A stretch of 64,000 nt of DNA from Corinectria fuckeliana (GCA_019137255.1 WPDH01000034.1:248001-312000), one strand, 5' to 3'; numbered from the stretch's first letter, positions 46,559 to 57,366 are shown. Notes: generated by a model from the sequence alone, not told the origin. Numbers and translations: made by a program.

Positions 46559-47440
46559 ACCTAATATACCCCGTTGAGTTGGTTGTCATACTACGAAACG
46601 TCTTGGTCAGGGACATAAAGGTTGTCGTGAGTTTGGTAACTAGGGGGGATTTCGAGATGTCCAACGAACCCCATCATCCGCTTCCACAACGCCATTCCCA
46701 GCCAAGGATGAAGTAGATACCAAACGGCGTCAATTTGATTAGGGACATGGTCCAGATTGAATCGCAAAACGCCGCCTCCCAAGTTGTAGTATGGAGCAAG
46801 GGCCGAAAACTGGGGATGGGTAGTTATACACGTAAACAGTTGCAAAAAAAATAGCGAAAACCCTCGACGAGATCCGAAAAACGCATACTCGGGCCGATTC
46901 CGAAACGCCCATGTTTCAGACGGGGATCCGTTGGAGACGAACTGTCTTAGCGATTTCCAGCGCGCGAAAGTGAGGCCTGAAGTACTCCATGGCAAGATGA
47001 CTGGTGCTGTACAGTATTAATGAGTAGCTAGTGAGTGCCGTTTTACGATACTTTCAAGACTCTTTAAACTCGCTAACTATGATAGATGTTGAAGGTATAC
47101 GAGTTGATACATGTCTATTCAGGGCTATAAGGGCTGGTTCTTCAATGCCCTGATGTCCTGATGCCCTGGATACCTAGAAAGAATACGAGTCTTAATAATA
47201 GCCACATATCTTGCAGAATTTTCAAGGCAGTGGGTGCTCATTGCAAATTCGATGGCATGCCGCATATAAATTAAGAGCAGCTGGGCTATTGAGCAAGTTC
47301 CTGCTAGCTTGCACTCAACTCATCCCTCCCTTTCGTTCTGTTGGTCCATATCCCGAAGGAATAGCGACATCACTCCTTTATACTTTTCCGGACACGAAAC
47401 GAAGATAACTCACCAAGGGTCCGCTGCCAACTGTCTCTCC
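46559..47440. other. Region downstream of SPB4 with an unexplained open frame
   Basis: On the minus strand, 46591-46995 is open for 134 codons and unusually protein-like, with segments such as NGSPSETWAFRNRPEYAFFG and IDAVWYLLHPWLGMALWKRM. It has no in-frame ATG. An ATG at 46990 opens a different frame (MEYFRPHFRALEIAK) that could join only through a frameshift or an unseen intron. It may be a decayed gene. The rest, to 47440, is AT-rich without features. Confidence 0.35.
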
Positions 47441-48133
47441 TTATTTCCTAAGTCGCCGATAAGCTTTACGCTGGGCTGTACCTGATCTTGAAAGGGATCG
47501 AGAGGCTGATTGGGACGGTACCGGACGCCGCGGGAATTTCCGCTCAGGATGGAATGCGACATGGCGTGTAAGCTCGTTGCTGAACTTTCGTCTCTTTTCG
47601 GTGTTATCCTCCATATTATCGTAGAGGTTTCGGATGCGCTTAATGGTCTCCATCTCCTTGCGATACTTATCACTGCCCTTGTTGGCCAGTGCTGTCTGTA
47701 CCTGAAATAGGCTCATGAAGACCTCGTACTTTGTCTCAAGAACGTCGTTTCTGTTAGGCTGCTCGGCCAGGTTTGGAGGGGAGGGTTCTGACATTGGAGA
47801 GTTAGTATTTCATTTCGAAGGAGGTTTCTTGGTGTACGGCTTTGTACTGTGGGGAACTCACTTCAGTAGTATATAGATATGTAGTTAAAGAACGAGGGAA
47901 GTTGCAGGACATATTGTAACAATGCGCAAAATACCAGTCTTACCAGCATTTTGGGCCTGGTAGAATAAGTATGCCTTTGGTATTGATGGCACGCTTAACT
48001 CGCGAGAGAAGTCTGAGGCCAAAAGTCGCTCACGGATGAGATTCAAGACTGTAGGCAAGGCAGATGCAAAGGTCCGAGGATGCGCATGGCAACAACAACT
48101 CTGTTCAAGATCACCGTGCTTGCTGATAATCAC
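47441..48133 (-). CDS. Hypothetical two-exon gene, 5' end unresolved
   Basis: Two open blocks on the minus strand, 48133-47944 and 47787-47441, join in frame (G|AA) across a 156-nt intron with GTAAGA, a CTAAC branch 12 nt before the end and CAG. The product reads through IRERLLASDFSRELSVPSIP, KAYLFYQAQNAEPSPPNLAE and a charged helical part (YRKEMETIKRIRNLYDNMED) to a basic Ser/Arg tail. I do not recognise it. The first block has no in-frame ATG, so a further upstream exon or loss of the start must be assumed. It lies at the edge of an AT-rich, probably RIP-affected zone, so it may be a dying gene. Limits given are those of the open blocks. Confidence 0.4.
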
Positions 48134-48420
48134 ACCTCAAACAAACAGGTTGTTCACCGAAATCGGGAAGATACCACAGCCAGATACCTAGAGAAAACTA
48201 ACGAGAAGACGGACACTCCAAGCAGCCTCGTTCCAGCTTTCTCCTCGTCGTCACAGCTCAACCTGCATAAAGTTGCTGTCGCCCGCGACTGTCAGTGGCG
48301 CGGACGTTGAGCGCTCTCAGTGTGCATGATGTTGCAGATTTTCTGGGACTCTTATCACCACCTAATTTAAGTGAGATGATATGTTTATCTCATTTGCGGC
48401 TCCCAGTCGGCTTCCCCCAA

Positions 48421-48575
48421 ATGTTAGAGGTAATCGCCAGTGTTCAATTTTGTATTTTTACTCATGTAAAAGAAGACCGTACTAAGGATAGAAAAAGGTT
48501 TAGACTAACGTAATAGGCAGAAGTTAGACAGAATTTACTAGAATTGTTTCCTGCCTAAAATAGTATTGCTTAGCG
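48421..48575 (+). repeat. Degenerate copy of the sequence at 52238-52400
   Basis: About 150 bases align with the 3' flank of the gene at 51020. Shared blocks include ATTTTGTAT, CATGTAAAAGAAGAC and ATTGTTTC at consistent spacing, apart from one small gap of about 8 nt. Most differences are transitions that make this copy AT-richer, for example GACTGGCGCAATAG versus GACTAACGTAATAG. Confidence 0.65.
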
Positions 48576-50537
48576 AATACGTACCTTGCTAATATCCCGA
48601 CTTTCTTCCCAGGGTGATACTGTTGTGCCCCCTTGCGCTATATGATTCCACGGTGGCTTTCTGCGCAGCGTTCTTAATGGCGAGCTCATAGTGATCTTGA
48701 ATATAGTCTTTAGGAATATAATGACGTTATTGTGCGCTTATTGTTAAAATACGTTTATAACCTCTGAAGATATTAACCCCCGTTGAGATCGTAAGCCGGA
48801 CAGCATATAGCTTGAGTTGCAGAAAACAGCATTGCACTATAGGATACCGTGACCCGAAATGTCAGCCACACCCTAACAGTCAAACCCCCAAGTCTTTAGA
48901 CTGTGGGAGAGATGCCGGAGGTGGGAGTCTGCTGGAGTGGCTTCGTGCCTGGTTCTGAGACAGGTGCTTGGAGAAGGAAGAAGATTGTATCAAGCCTGGG
49001 GTCCCACCGTCGGGTCGCGGCCCGACGCTGTTTTATCAATCGGTCAATCGGAAGATGAAGAGATGGAGAGCCATAGATGACGAGATTAGCAACTGCAATG
49101 TGGTGGCGCTATGTGTGTTTTAACTAGTAGAGTGTGCAGGCAATAACGTATATAAGAAGGTGAAAGCAATGTTGGCCGAGATGGCTGTCATAGCGATAGT
49201 GATGGAAAATAATGAATTCCAGGCGCCTAGTAAAGCGTATTTAGTGAACTTATTAGAGAAGCAAGCACATCTAATCTAGACTGCAAGTCACTTCAAGCAC
49301 ACTAATTGACATTATTGAAACCTTTATCTCTGCAATAATGAATGCCTCTGTTGGCCCGGCAGGGCTTCTGGAGGATGCCTGGGGGACGACCGGAAGATCT
49401 CCCGGGGACCGCTTATGGGAACAATGACTTAAAAAAGTCTCCTCCTCCCGCTACTAAATGTAGATACCTTCATCAAGGAACACGCAGATGGAGGAGAAGC
49501 AGTGTGTTAGCAATACGAAACCTGACGTTTCCTTAGGTAGTGACGATTGCTCACTCAGTAGATGAGTTCGGAGGTTGCTCGGGTCATCTTTACTGACCAA
49601 GGTAATTTTATTACATGCACTTCCGCTACCCATCAAAGAACTATTAATGAGTGTACAATGCAGCCAGCTGACCCGCCGAGCTTTTTTTTATCACGAAAAC
49701 GCAATCAACGACAACAGCATCAGGAGAATGGCGAGGAATGTATAGAAAATCATCATTGAAGATGATAAAAAGCTAATAGCAATTGACAATTAGACTTATG
49801 CAATGCATTCCGTGGCGGTTGTCAAGGGAGAAGTTCTGAACTGCAGCTACGATGAGCAGCCGCCTGGACTGTGATAAGATATGTCATCCTTCCCCTAGCT
49901 ACATTTCTAGTTCAAGTGTGACAGACTTAAGTCTATTGGACCGCCCTGTGTCTAACCTGCAGCTGGTTCTGGAGCTTATGCATGTACTCAGTTTGCCTTT
50001 GCGGGGAAGCATGGCGTTTATCCTTGGCCGTGGCAACATGGCCGAAAGCTTTTGTGGCTTTCCTTTCATTCGCTAGCCAAGATGCGCCCTACTTGGACTG
50101 GCCAAGTACATGCTGTTGTTGTTTCCTGTACATGTCTACAAGACCCGATGATGGCAAGGGGGTTGCAGGGTAAGTAAGGCCGAACCCTTGGAAGATGGAA
50201 TTGTTCGGAAAAACTTCCCAAAAGGCCCGAGTTTGCTTCTTTCGACGGCCTAATTGCGGGATCTGTTGGGATCGGAAGCGACGCGTTCATCGTACCACAA
50301 GCTTCATGGTTGATCTTGTCAACCCAAGGGCTTGAGGCCTTGGGTCACAACAACAGCTTTCTTCAAGATTAGGCTCGTAAGCTCGGAGGATTTTGTTAAT
50401 TGCGTACTTCGTACTAGCGGGTTGTCTGTGCGCTCCCCAGTAGTGTGACACGCAGTCAGCATTGGCCATACTTAACTGCGAATGCAACGCGCGGAACGAG
50501 CAAAAGGCACACATGGAAACAGCCAAAAAGAAGAATC

Positions 50538-50654
50538 CTCACCTGGATAGGCCCCAACCACCAAACTCACGAAGTATACGCGCTGTTCCTCGTTCGTGAT
50601 TGCTTGTCCATGTGCTGGAGAGAGAGCACCTACAGCTAATTGCGCCATTGGGGA
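50538..50654 (-). pseudogene. Decayed tRNA-Asn-like gene with D-loop insert
   Basis: Read on the minus strand, it starts TCCCCAATGGCGCAATTAGC, matching the 5' half of the tRNA-Asn at 1967 except for G-to-A changes. Its 3' part (GGTGG-TTGGGGC-CTATC, then CAGGTGAG) matches the T arm and acceptor with changes. The anticodon arm is about 6 nt too short and the B-box is damaged, so it is not a working tRNA gene. Between the halves lies a ~49-nt insert at the same D-loop position, starting GTAGGT. Confidence 0.65.
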
Positions 50655-51019
50655 TGGGCTGCGAAAGCAGAGACCAAAATAAGGCCGGATCACCCAGAAG
50701 CCATTCCAGTGACGTAGGAAATCTCACGTTGCCAACTGCCAAACAGGAACCCAACCCATTGGGCACAAAACGGCATCCCCGGATACTGGGATGGCCCCGG
50801 AGGTCTAAGATTACAGCCAGGCCCGGAGCAGCCCTGATTGGCCACGACCCCTGGAATTATCACCGTGTTTCCCCAGTTGGCTGCCCGATGTCTAAGTGTA
50901 CGCAGGCGCTGTTTGTGCCTTATTATTCTCGTAAAAGAAAGTCCTTTCAATTTCCTTATTCCTGTTGTTTCCGGTGCCGTTGATATAAGAGAGCAGCTTT
51001 CGGTCCTGCAGGCTGCTGC

Positions 51020-52190
51020 ATGGCGACCTCTGCAAGCAACACCTTTGAGTCCAATCGAACCGCCAGCCAAAGCCATCCCAATCCCGGGACAGAGTCAACC
51101 ATGACCCCAGCACTGAGCTTCTCCCAGCTGGAGCAGGCGGCGTTCCATATCCTCCAGCTCATCAGAAACACGCGTGGCTTGGAGAGCACGCGACTTGCAG
51201 TCATGGGCGACCTGGCAGTCTGCAAGTACCTGCCCCAACTCGGGCGGGTTGCTGTAAGTCCACCCATCTCATCTCAGCGACGGATTGCACACGGTCTGAC
51301 AGGGTGAGGTGCAGAGCATCGACTTGGTCATCAGCAAGTCCTCATCGCCCGGCCGCGTGCAGAAGGAGATTGTGGGCCACCCCATGAGCCCTCTGGTTGA
51401 AAAGTCAGGCGCCGTCTTCTACCGACACACCAGCGGCTGGGAGCTGGAGGTGAAGCTCATCCCCGACTGGCTCTGCCCGTACCTCCCGGATGCGGCCCGA
51501 CCGATACGGGACGACATCGAAACCCTGCCGTACGTGTCGCTGGAAGACTTGATCGTCTTCAAGGTGGACGCCTGCGGCCTTCACGAACGAGTGGTGGGCA
51601 AGCAACGGGAGGCGTGTGACGCTGCCGCACTGCTCGAGCTTGCCTCGGAGCACACGCCGCTCAAGTTGGAGGAAGACAAGCTGGACAGGGTCTCGCAGTC
51701 TCTCAAGGACGTTGCCGAGTACTCGGGACCCGAGCACGACAAGAGCTGGTGGCAGCGACGCCTAGGCATGTTGCCTGATGAGCAGAAGTCAGCCCAGGAG
51801 ATTCTCTCCGAACTCGCAGACCACGCCTTGTCGTCGCCCACATCGCCCGCGTCGTCTAGAGGGAGCACGCACTCCTCCATCTCCCGATCGTCCTCCTACA
51901 TGTCGGCCCAGTCGGGCTCGTCCTCCATCTCGCGGTCTTCCTCCTACATGAGCTCCATGTCGGCGCACTCGGCTTCGTCCTCCATCTCGTCGGTCGCAAC
52001 CATCGACGAGAAACAACCCGACAAGAACGGGCGGCCGCGCAAGATGAGCATGACCAGCAAGCCGCCAAGACACAAGAGACATCCATCGACGGGCGGCCCC
52101 GTCACGAAGACGACGCTCGCTGTCGCTATGCAGCGCCTGGAGCTTGAGCGGCCCGCTTCGCCTGGCATGGCTTTGACGAACCGCATCTAA
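51020..52190 (+). CDS. Nucleotidyltransferase-like hypothetical protein
   Basis: Two exons (51020-51253, 51303-52190; 49-nt intron) encode 373 residues. Residues ~45-215 look like a minimal nucleotidyltransferase fold: a G-D-L-A-V start after LAVMG, then VQSIDLVIS with an acidic D in place of the usual DxD strand, ending in LPYVSLEDLIVFKVDACGLH. The last ~110 residues are low-complexity with two SISRSSSYMS repeats, probably disordered and possibly phosphorylated, and a basic KPPRHKRHP patch. I do not know a named orthologue. Related folds occur in AbiEii-like and UTP-transferase-like families, but no activity is claimed. The reduced metal site leaves catalysis doubtful. The downstream flank is duplicated in decayed form at 48421. 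AT-rich DNA precedes the gene. Confidence 0.72.
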
Positions 52191-52237
52191 TTGTTTGTAC
52201 GAACGGGGAGGGACGTTTTGCAGCGGTTGGGATTGGG

Positions 52238-52400
52238 ATGTAGATGTAATGGCTGGCGTTTGATTTTGTATGTATACCCATGTAAAAGAAGACACCGGAT
52301 CAGGGACAGGAAAAGTTCGAGTCGGACTGGCGCAATAGATAGGGATTGGATAAAATAGGTACTGGGATTGTTTCTTACCGACCTAGCACTTGCATCGTGC
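52238..52400 (+). repeat. GC-richer member of a two-copy flank repeat
   Basis: The 3' flank of the gene ending at 52190. It is the less mutated partner of 48421-48575 in the same orientation. I saw no terminal inverted repeat or target-site duplication, so its nature (part of a mobile element or segmental duplication) is open. Confidence 0.6.
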
Positions 52401-52691
52401 GTTTTCTTTGATGTAGCTCGGAATACCCAAGCATTATCCAAGCAACTATTAGAGAGCTTGTCACCCGTCATCAACTAATCCAAGTCACGGATGCCACCCC
52501 CTTTTCCAGTAAGGAAGGAGAGTGCTTGCAAAAAAAGAAAATGTCATGACTAGTTAGCTGTTCATTTACGACAGATATGCTGCCTGCCCGTCGTTGCTTT
52601 CACGCTGACTGACTGCGTACTCCCTCCACAGTCGTTCCAATTCCCCGACAGAATGCCAAAAGAGGAGGTGCCTCAGTCAAGAGGCTATTTA

Positions 52692-52781
52692 CTCCGGTAC
52701 AGGGAATCGAACCCTGGGCTCCGCGGAACAGATCTCTCAGGTTATGAGAGCGCGAAATGTTAGCCACTACACCATACCGGA
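52692..52781 (-). tRNA. tRNA-Glu(CTC) with 18-nt intron
   Basis: Read from 52781: acceptor TCCGGTA/TACCGGA, D-stem GTGT/ACAT with loop AGTGGCTA, anticodon stem TCGCG/CGCGG with loop CTCTCA-C, T arm CAGGG-TTCGATT-CCCTG, discriminator G. The 18-nt intron follows A37. The total is 72+18 = 90 nt. It is divergent from the tRNA-Pro gene, 168 bp away. Confidence 0.93.
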
Positions 52782-52949
52782 CTGTGATTGGCTGGATAGT
52801 TGGGAACTCGATGTTGCAAAAGTTGTAATTGAGCAGTTTTGCTTGTGGAGAAAGCCCTTCATCCATTCATCAAAAGTAGTGTCTATAGTACGCTTTCCAC
52901 TGCCCGCTACCATCACGTGATTCTACACGACAACTCATTAAAGTTGGCC

Positions 52950-53040
52950 GGTCTGGTGGTCTAGCGGTATGATTCTCGCTTAGGGAAAACCCTACAGCAT
53001 AGCTTGCGAGAGGTCCCGGGTTCAATCCCCGGCCAGACCC
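52950..53040 (+). tRNA. tRNA-Pro(AGG) with 19-nt intron
   Basis: Acceptor GGTCTGG/CCAGACC, D region TGGTCTAGCGGTATGATT as in eukaryotic tRNA-Pro, anticodon stem CTCGC/GCGAG with loop TTAGGG-T, T arm CCGGG-TTCAATC-CCCGG, discriminator C. The 19-nt intron (52986-53004) follows G37. The total is 72+19 = 91 nt. A T5 run follows shortly downstream at 53044-53048. Confidence 0.93.
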
Positions 53041-53307
53041 TTACTTTTTGCTGGGTTTGTCTCGAGGTTCCAGACGAGAAACTTGAAGGACGGCGGCTTC
53101 GACACGTCTGCTTGGAAGCTCGCGCAATCGAGTTACCAAGATGCAACTGGGTTATGCAATCCCGATCCCGCACGGCATGCCCCTCACTAACCCCAAACGG
53201 GCAGCCATGAAAAAATCAACCCCACCGTGGGGAGTCAAGAGCGCCGGGAGCGGGGCCAGTTTTTGCCGGGTGAAGGCGAAGCTATGTCAACAAGCAAACG
53301 CTTTTTG

Positions 53308-53314
53308 TGACTCA
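53308..53314 (+). promoter_or_regulatory. CPC1/Gcn4-type site upstream of LYS1
   Basis: TGACTCA in the context GTGACTCAG, 386 bases before the LYS1 start codon. This is the consensus core of Gcn4/CPC1, the bZIP activator of amino-acid biosynthesis genes. Confidence 0.65.
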
Positions 53315-53620
53315 GAAATCAAAACTCCATCCTCTTAAACATTCGATTTCCCGAGAGAGCTTCCCGAGAGTGTTTCGATCTGAGACTATACCACCTCACT
53401 TTCTCTTCGAATCGTCAGACTGGTAAGCATGAGGCTCCCCTTGTTCAGTCAATGTCAATTGCCTTTTTTCTCCCCTCGTGGCCTTGGTCGTTCAGCGGTG
53501 AGCTTGCGCATTGGCTCAACTCTCCTCTCCTTCTAGTTTCTTGTCTGCTCTTCTCCTGCAGCATCACCACTGCAACTCAAGTCTGTTTGGCACCTCAAAA
53601 TCGTCCACGTCCTATCCAAT

Positions 53621-53627
53621 TGACTCA
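53621..53627 (+). promoter_or_regulatory. Second CPC1/Gcn4-type site near the LYS1 start
   Basis: TGACTCA in the context TTGACTCATC, 73 bases before the LYS1 start codon. It may fall in the transcribed leader, or inside a leader intron beginning at the GTAAGC near 53422, but the match is full. Confidence 0.5.
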
Positions 53628-53693
53628 TCGAGCTCAATTGACACACTGAGCCTCCTCGCTAACTGTATTTCTGGAGTCTAGGTCGCCGCAGTC

Positions 53694-54919
53694 ATGTCCG
53701 CATACCCTCCCATCCTCCTCCGTGCCGAGCAGAAGCCGCTCGAGCACCGCTCCTTCTCGCCCGCCGTCATCAAGACCCTCGTCGACGCCGGCTATCCCAT
53801 CTCTGTCGAGCGATCCTCCACCGACCCCAACTTCAAGCGCATCTTCGAGGATGCCGAGTACGAGGCCGCCGGCGCGACCCTCGTTCCTGGCGGAGTCTGG
53901 ACCGACGCCGCCCCTGGCACCCTCATCCTCGGCCTCAAGGAGATCCCCGAGGAGGACTTCCCTCTCAAGAACTCACACATCTGCTTCAGCCACTGCTACA
54001 AGAACCAAGGGGGTTGGGAAAAGGTCCTGAGCCGATTCCCTCGTGGAGGATCTGTTCTCTACGACCTGGAGTTTCTTCTCGACTCGGCCGGTCGCCGCGT
54101 TAGCGCATTCGGCTATCACGCTGGCTTCACCGGTGCCGCGCTGGGAATCAAGACTTGGGCTTGGCAGCTTACCCACCCCGGCGAGAAGCTCCCTAGCGTG
54201 GGAACCTTCACCGAGGGCCGCGGGTACTACCGTAACGAGGAGGAGCTCGTGAACCAGATCAAGGAGGATGTTGCCGTTGGTGAGAAGGCCCTCGGACGCA
54301 AGCCTACCGCCATGGTTCTCGGTGCTCTTGGTCGATGTGGCTCTGGCGCTGTTGACCTGTTCATCAAGGCCGGTATTCCTGAGGAGAACATCACCCGCTG
54401 GGACTTTAATGAAACCAAGGACCGAGAAGGTCCTTACGAGGAGATTGCTCAGCATGACATTTTCCTCAACGCCGTAAGTATCTCCGTGCTTAGAGGTTTC
54501 CGTTCCTTGACTGACAAGCGACCAAGATCTACCTCTCCAAGCCCATCCCTCCTTTCGTCAACGACGAGCTCCTGGCCAAGGCTGGCCGCAACCTGAGCGT
54601 TGTGACTGACGTCTCCTGCGACACCACCAACCCCCACAACCCCATCCCCATCTACTCCATCAACACCACCTTCGACGACCCCACTGTCCCCGTCGTCGTC
54701 AAAGACGATCAGAACTCGACCCCTCTCTCCGTCATCAGCATCGATCACCTGCCCTCGATGCTGCCCCGCGAGGCCAGCGAGTCCTTCAGCGAGGGTCTCA
54801 AGGAGTCACTGCTGTCGTTGAACGAGCGCGCCACCTCCCGAGTCTGGGCGGATGCCGAGAAGCTATTCAATGAGAAGGTGGCACTGCTTCCCGAGGCGTT
54901 GAGGGCCAAGGAGGTGTAA
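53694..54919 (+). CDS. lys1: Saccharopine dehydrogenase (NAD+, L-lysine-forming)
   Basis: Two exons (53694-54473, 54527-54919; 53-nt intron) encode 390 residues, close to yeast Lys1 (373). The enzyme catalyses the last step of the fungal alpha-aminoadipate pathway, cleaving saccharopine to L-lysine and 2-oxoglutarate with NAD+. The catalytic lysine and histidine of the family correspond to K82 (GLKEIP) and H100 (CFSHCYKNQ). The dinucleotide-binding loop is VLGALGRCGSGAVD near residue 207, and the C-terminal DVSCDTTNPHNPIPIY segment is conserved. The ending is KEV rather than a classical SKL peroxisomal signal. Two CPC1-type sites upstream fit control by amino-acid starvation. The start was taken at the ATG after GCCGCAGTC, giving the usual short N-terminus. 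Confidence 0.95.
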
Positions 54920-55744
54920 AGAATTCTAGATTTGGGTTCGGAACGGGCTGGTACTCTTGTCCTGGATACAGAACGCTGTAGAGCATATCACGAGCAATAC
55001 GAAGCATGTTGCCTCTTGGCGCGCATCACGATCAAGTTCTCAAGTGCAGGCGCTTCACTGATCATTGGACCTATTTTGCGATGTCATACTCTAGAAAGGT
55101 TAATGTATTCTAGTCCTTGTAACCTAGGAGAACTCCCGTAGTGTAATTTGTAGCTCCTAGCCCATATTTTGACATCCATCGAAGACACTTGTTTAATGCG
55201 CAAGCTCTTATACGGCGAGTCTTCCTTAATAGCCTATTCATTCCGACCGCCTACTACTCAGTGTCCCTTTATTCCCACTCCCCTAGGGAGATGCGAAATC
55301 GATGCTTTTAGAGGGCAACTGGTGGAGACGGGCTGTTCATGAACCGCCGAGTGAGACATGAAATACGCTTTCTCCAACACCTCTGTACAACGCACGACGT
55401 GATTGCCGCCGCCCAGCTATGTCAATTTCACCTACAAATTCAGGGACACTCGAGCTCTCGACAAGTTGCTCAGCAACATGTTTCGGTGGATCATTGATTC
55501 AATCCATGATTACATCAGCTTAGGTCACATAGTTTTCTTTAGTTCTTACGTCTCGAGTCCCATCTCATTTCACCTCCGCTCCGCATCCGCTGACGTCCCT
55601 GGCTTGCCTCGCTACGTCCGCTAACCCCGTCGCGAGCTCACTATAATAAAGCGTCACAAAGTCGCCTACCCTCAACCGACGAGCTCACCACAGTTGCTCC
55701 TTGAACGTCATACCTGCCCTCACTTGATTGCTCGCTCCATCACC
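54920..55744. other. Intergenic region, LYS1 to short-chain dehydrogenase
   Basis: Contains the LYS1 3' flank and the promoter of the next gene (TATAATAAAG near 55642). No gene is visible. Confidence 0.55.
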
Positions 55745-56844
55745 ATGACATCTCTCGCAAAGACCGTCGTAGCCACCGGCGTTTCATCCGGCCTCGTAAG
55801 CCCGAGCTGACTCCCCCCGGCTAGCCTTGACCTAACATGCGTACCAGGGCTTCGAAGCTATCAAGCAGCTGCTCGAACAGACGCAGCCCTACAAGATCAT
55901 CCTTGGCGCCCGAAACACCCCCGGCACTCAGGCTGCGCTCGATGGCCTCCAGTTCGACCAGGCTGCCAACGGCGTGACTGTGCTGCCGCTGGACTTGGCG
56001 GACCTCAAGGGCGTCAAGTCGTTTGCTGAGCAGACGCTGGCCAAGCTGGGTCAGGGCAAAATCGACTACTTGCTTCTGAACGCTGGGGTTAGCAGCGGTG
56101 CAGAGAAGCCCGGGCCAAATGGTTCCAAGTGGTGCGAGGCATACATCGTGAACCATCTCTGTGCGTAAAATCGGTCCAATCCCATTATGAGTCGCCCTCG
56201 CTGACATACTGCAGCACAACACTACCTAGTCCACCTTCTTCGAGAGAAGCTGGCCGAGTCCAAGTCCCGCATTGTGTTCGTCTCCTCCGGCGCAATTCGG
56301 AACGTTCCTGATACCAGTTGAGTCGTGATCTTGCACCCTTGGCTCATGCCAGCTATTGCTGACTCTGCATAGGTGTTCTCGACAACGACCTCAAGGGCGG
56401 CTCGGGCGTAGGCGGACGGTCCATCTACCCGCAGTCCAAGTTCACGCAGCTCCTGGGAGCCCACTGGTGGCGCCGCCAGCTCGCCGGCACAAACGACGTC
56501 GTCGCGGTCTCGCCGGGCTTGATCCCCAACACCGGCCTCGGGAGGGGCAGCGGAATGACGATCCCATCCGGCTTGCCCGACGCAAAGTCAATCCCCGAGG
56601 GTAGCCGACTCGGAGTGCTCGAGTGGATCGTGAACCAACGCTGACCAGGATTACAGGTGCGCAGAGCATTCTCCGCGCCTTCACGCGCAGCGACTTCCCC
56701 GAGGACCCGGAGCGGATTTTCCTGACGAGCTGGGGCGAGTGGTGGGAGAAGAGCGTGTACGAGAACAGCTTGGATGAGAGCCTTCAGGATAAATGGAGCC
56801 CCAGCAAGGAAGAGATCGAGAGGGATGAAGGTATTCCGGCTTAG
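55745..56844 (+). CDS. Short-chain dehydrogenase/reductase
   Basis: Five exons (55745-55795, 55848-56160, 56215-56316, 56373-56600, 56657-56844) with introns of 52-56 nt give 293 residues. It is a classical SDR by cofactor motif TGVSSGLG at 11-18, the NAG-type strand LLLNAGVSSG, catalytic serine in VSSG (145-146) and YPQSK (Y174, K178). Layout and the KIILGARNT segment resemble protochlorophyllide-reductase-like and retinol-dehydrogenase-like fungal SDRs that use NADPH. The substrate is unknown. All five junctions keep frame, two of them with weak donors (GTTGAG and GTAGCC). It has no signal peptide. Its neighbour downstream is an RTA1-type membrane protein in the same orientation, but nothing proves a joint pathway. 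Confidence 0.88.
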
Positions 56845-57278
56845 GCTTGTGCTATTGAACGATACCAGGAAAACAGGAGAATCACGCCGAGATCTTGCCA
56901 GCATGGCATATAGGCTTGCGGCAGGAGAGCAGCTTGAACCGATTAAACAGATGACTCTGGCAGCGGGGGTGACGATACTCCCTAAGATACCGGTATACAT
57001 CTCGCGATACCAAGCAAATTGCCTCGTCCTGTCGTCAAAGTCATGAAGGTTTCCGGACGAATCTGAGGCCGACGTTGAAGTGTCGTCGTCATCGACTTAT
57101 AGCACGAAGTGGAGATTGATGGCGGGCGGAGAAGACAAGCTAACGGCTCACATGGGGAATGAGTATGGGCGGACTGTGGAATCCCAAGTAACAAATAAAT
57201 GATTTCAGAATCGTCAACGATCTTAGCCTGTGGGGTGCAGCTGCAAGAGGGGATCTTGGCATACCGACAATCTACTCC

Positions 57279-57320
57279 AGCATCACGGTTCCAGCATCAC
57301 GGTTCTAGCATCACGGTTCC
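57279..57320. repeat. Three tandem 14-bp repeats
   Basis: Three adjacent copies of AGCATCACGGTTCC (the middle one ends in T) lie about 560-600 bases upstream of the RTA1 start codon. Confidence 0.9.
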
Positions 57321-57366
57321 AGGGGATCATCATGCTGGATCCAATCTTATCCATCTTCCCCAGAAA

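Larger units (their letters stand above)
48134..51019. other. AT-rich gene-free island
   Basis: Visibly AT-richer than the rest of the window, especially 48430-49330 and 49500-49850, with no supportable gene. It contains a decayed duplicate (48421-48575), a 7-bp-stem hairpin with a 6-nt loop (CGTCGGG...CCCGACG, 49008-49027) and a tRNA-Asn relic (50538-50654). The C-to-T/G-to-A pattern in two of these suggests repeat-induced point mutation. Confidence 0.55.
53041..53693. promoter_or_regulatory. LYS1 promoter and leader
   Basis: Holds the two TGACTCA sites. A GTAAGCATG near 53422 and several AG ends before 53694 (for example the CTAG near 53680) suggest a leader intron. If it is not removed, the ATG at 53452 would open a 65-codon upstream frame. 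Confidence 0.45.

Noticed and set aside
49008..49027. Hairpin CGTCGGG/CCCGACG as a possible terminator or transposon end
   Set aside because: It is a lone 7-bp stem in AT-rich DNA, with no transposase, target-site duplication or T-tract linked to it.
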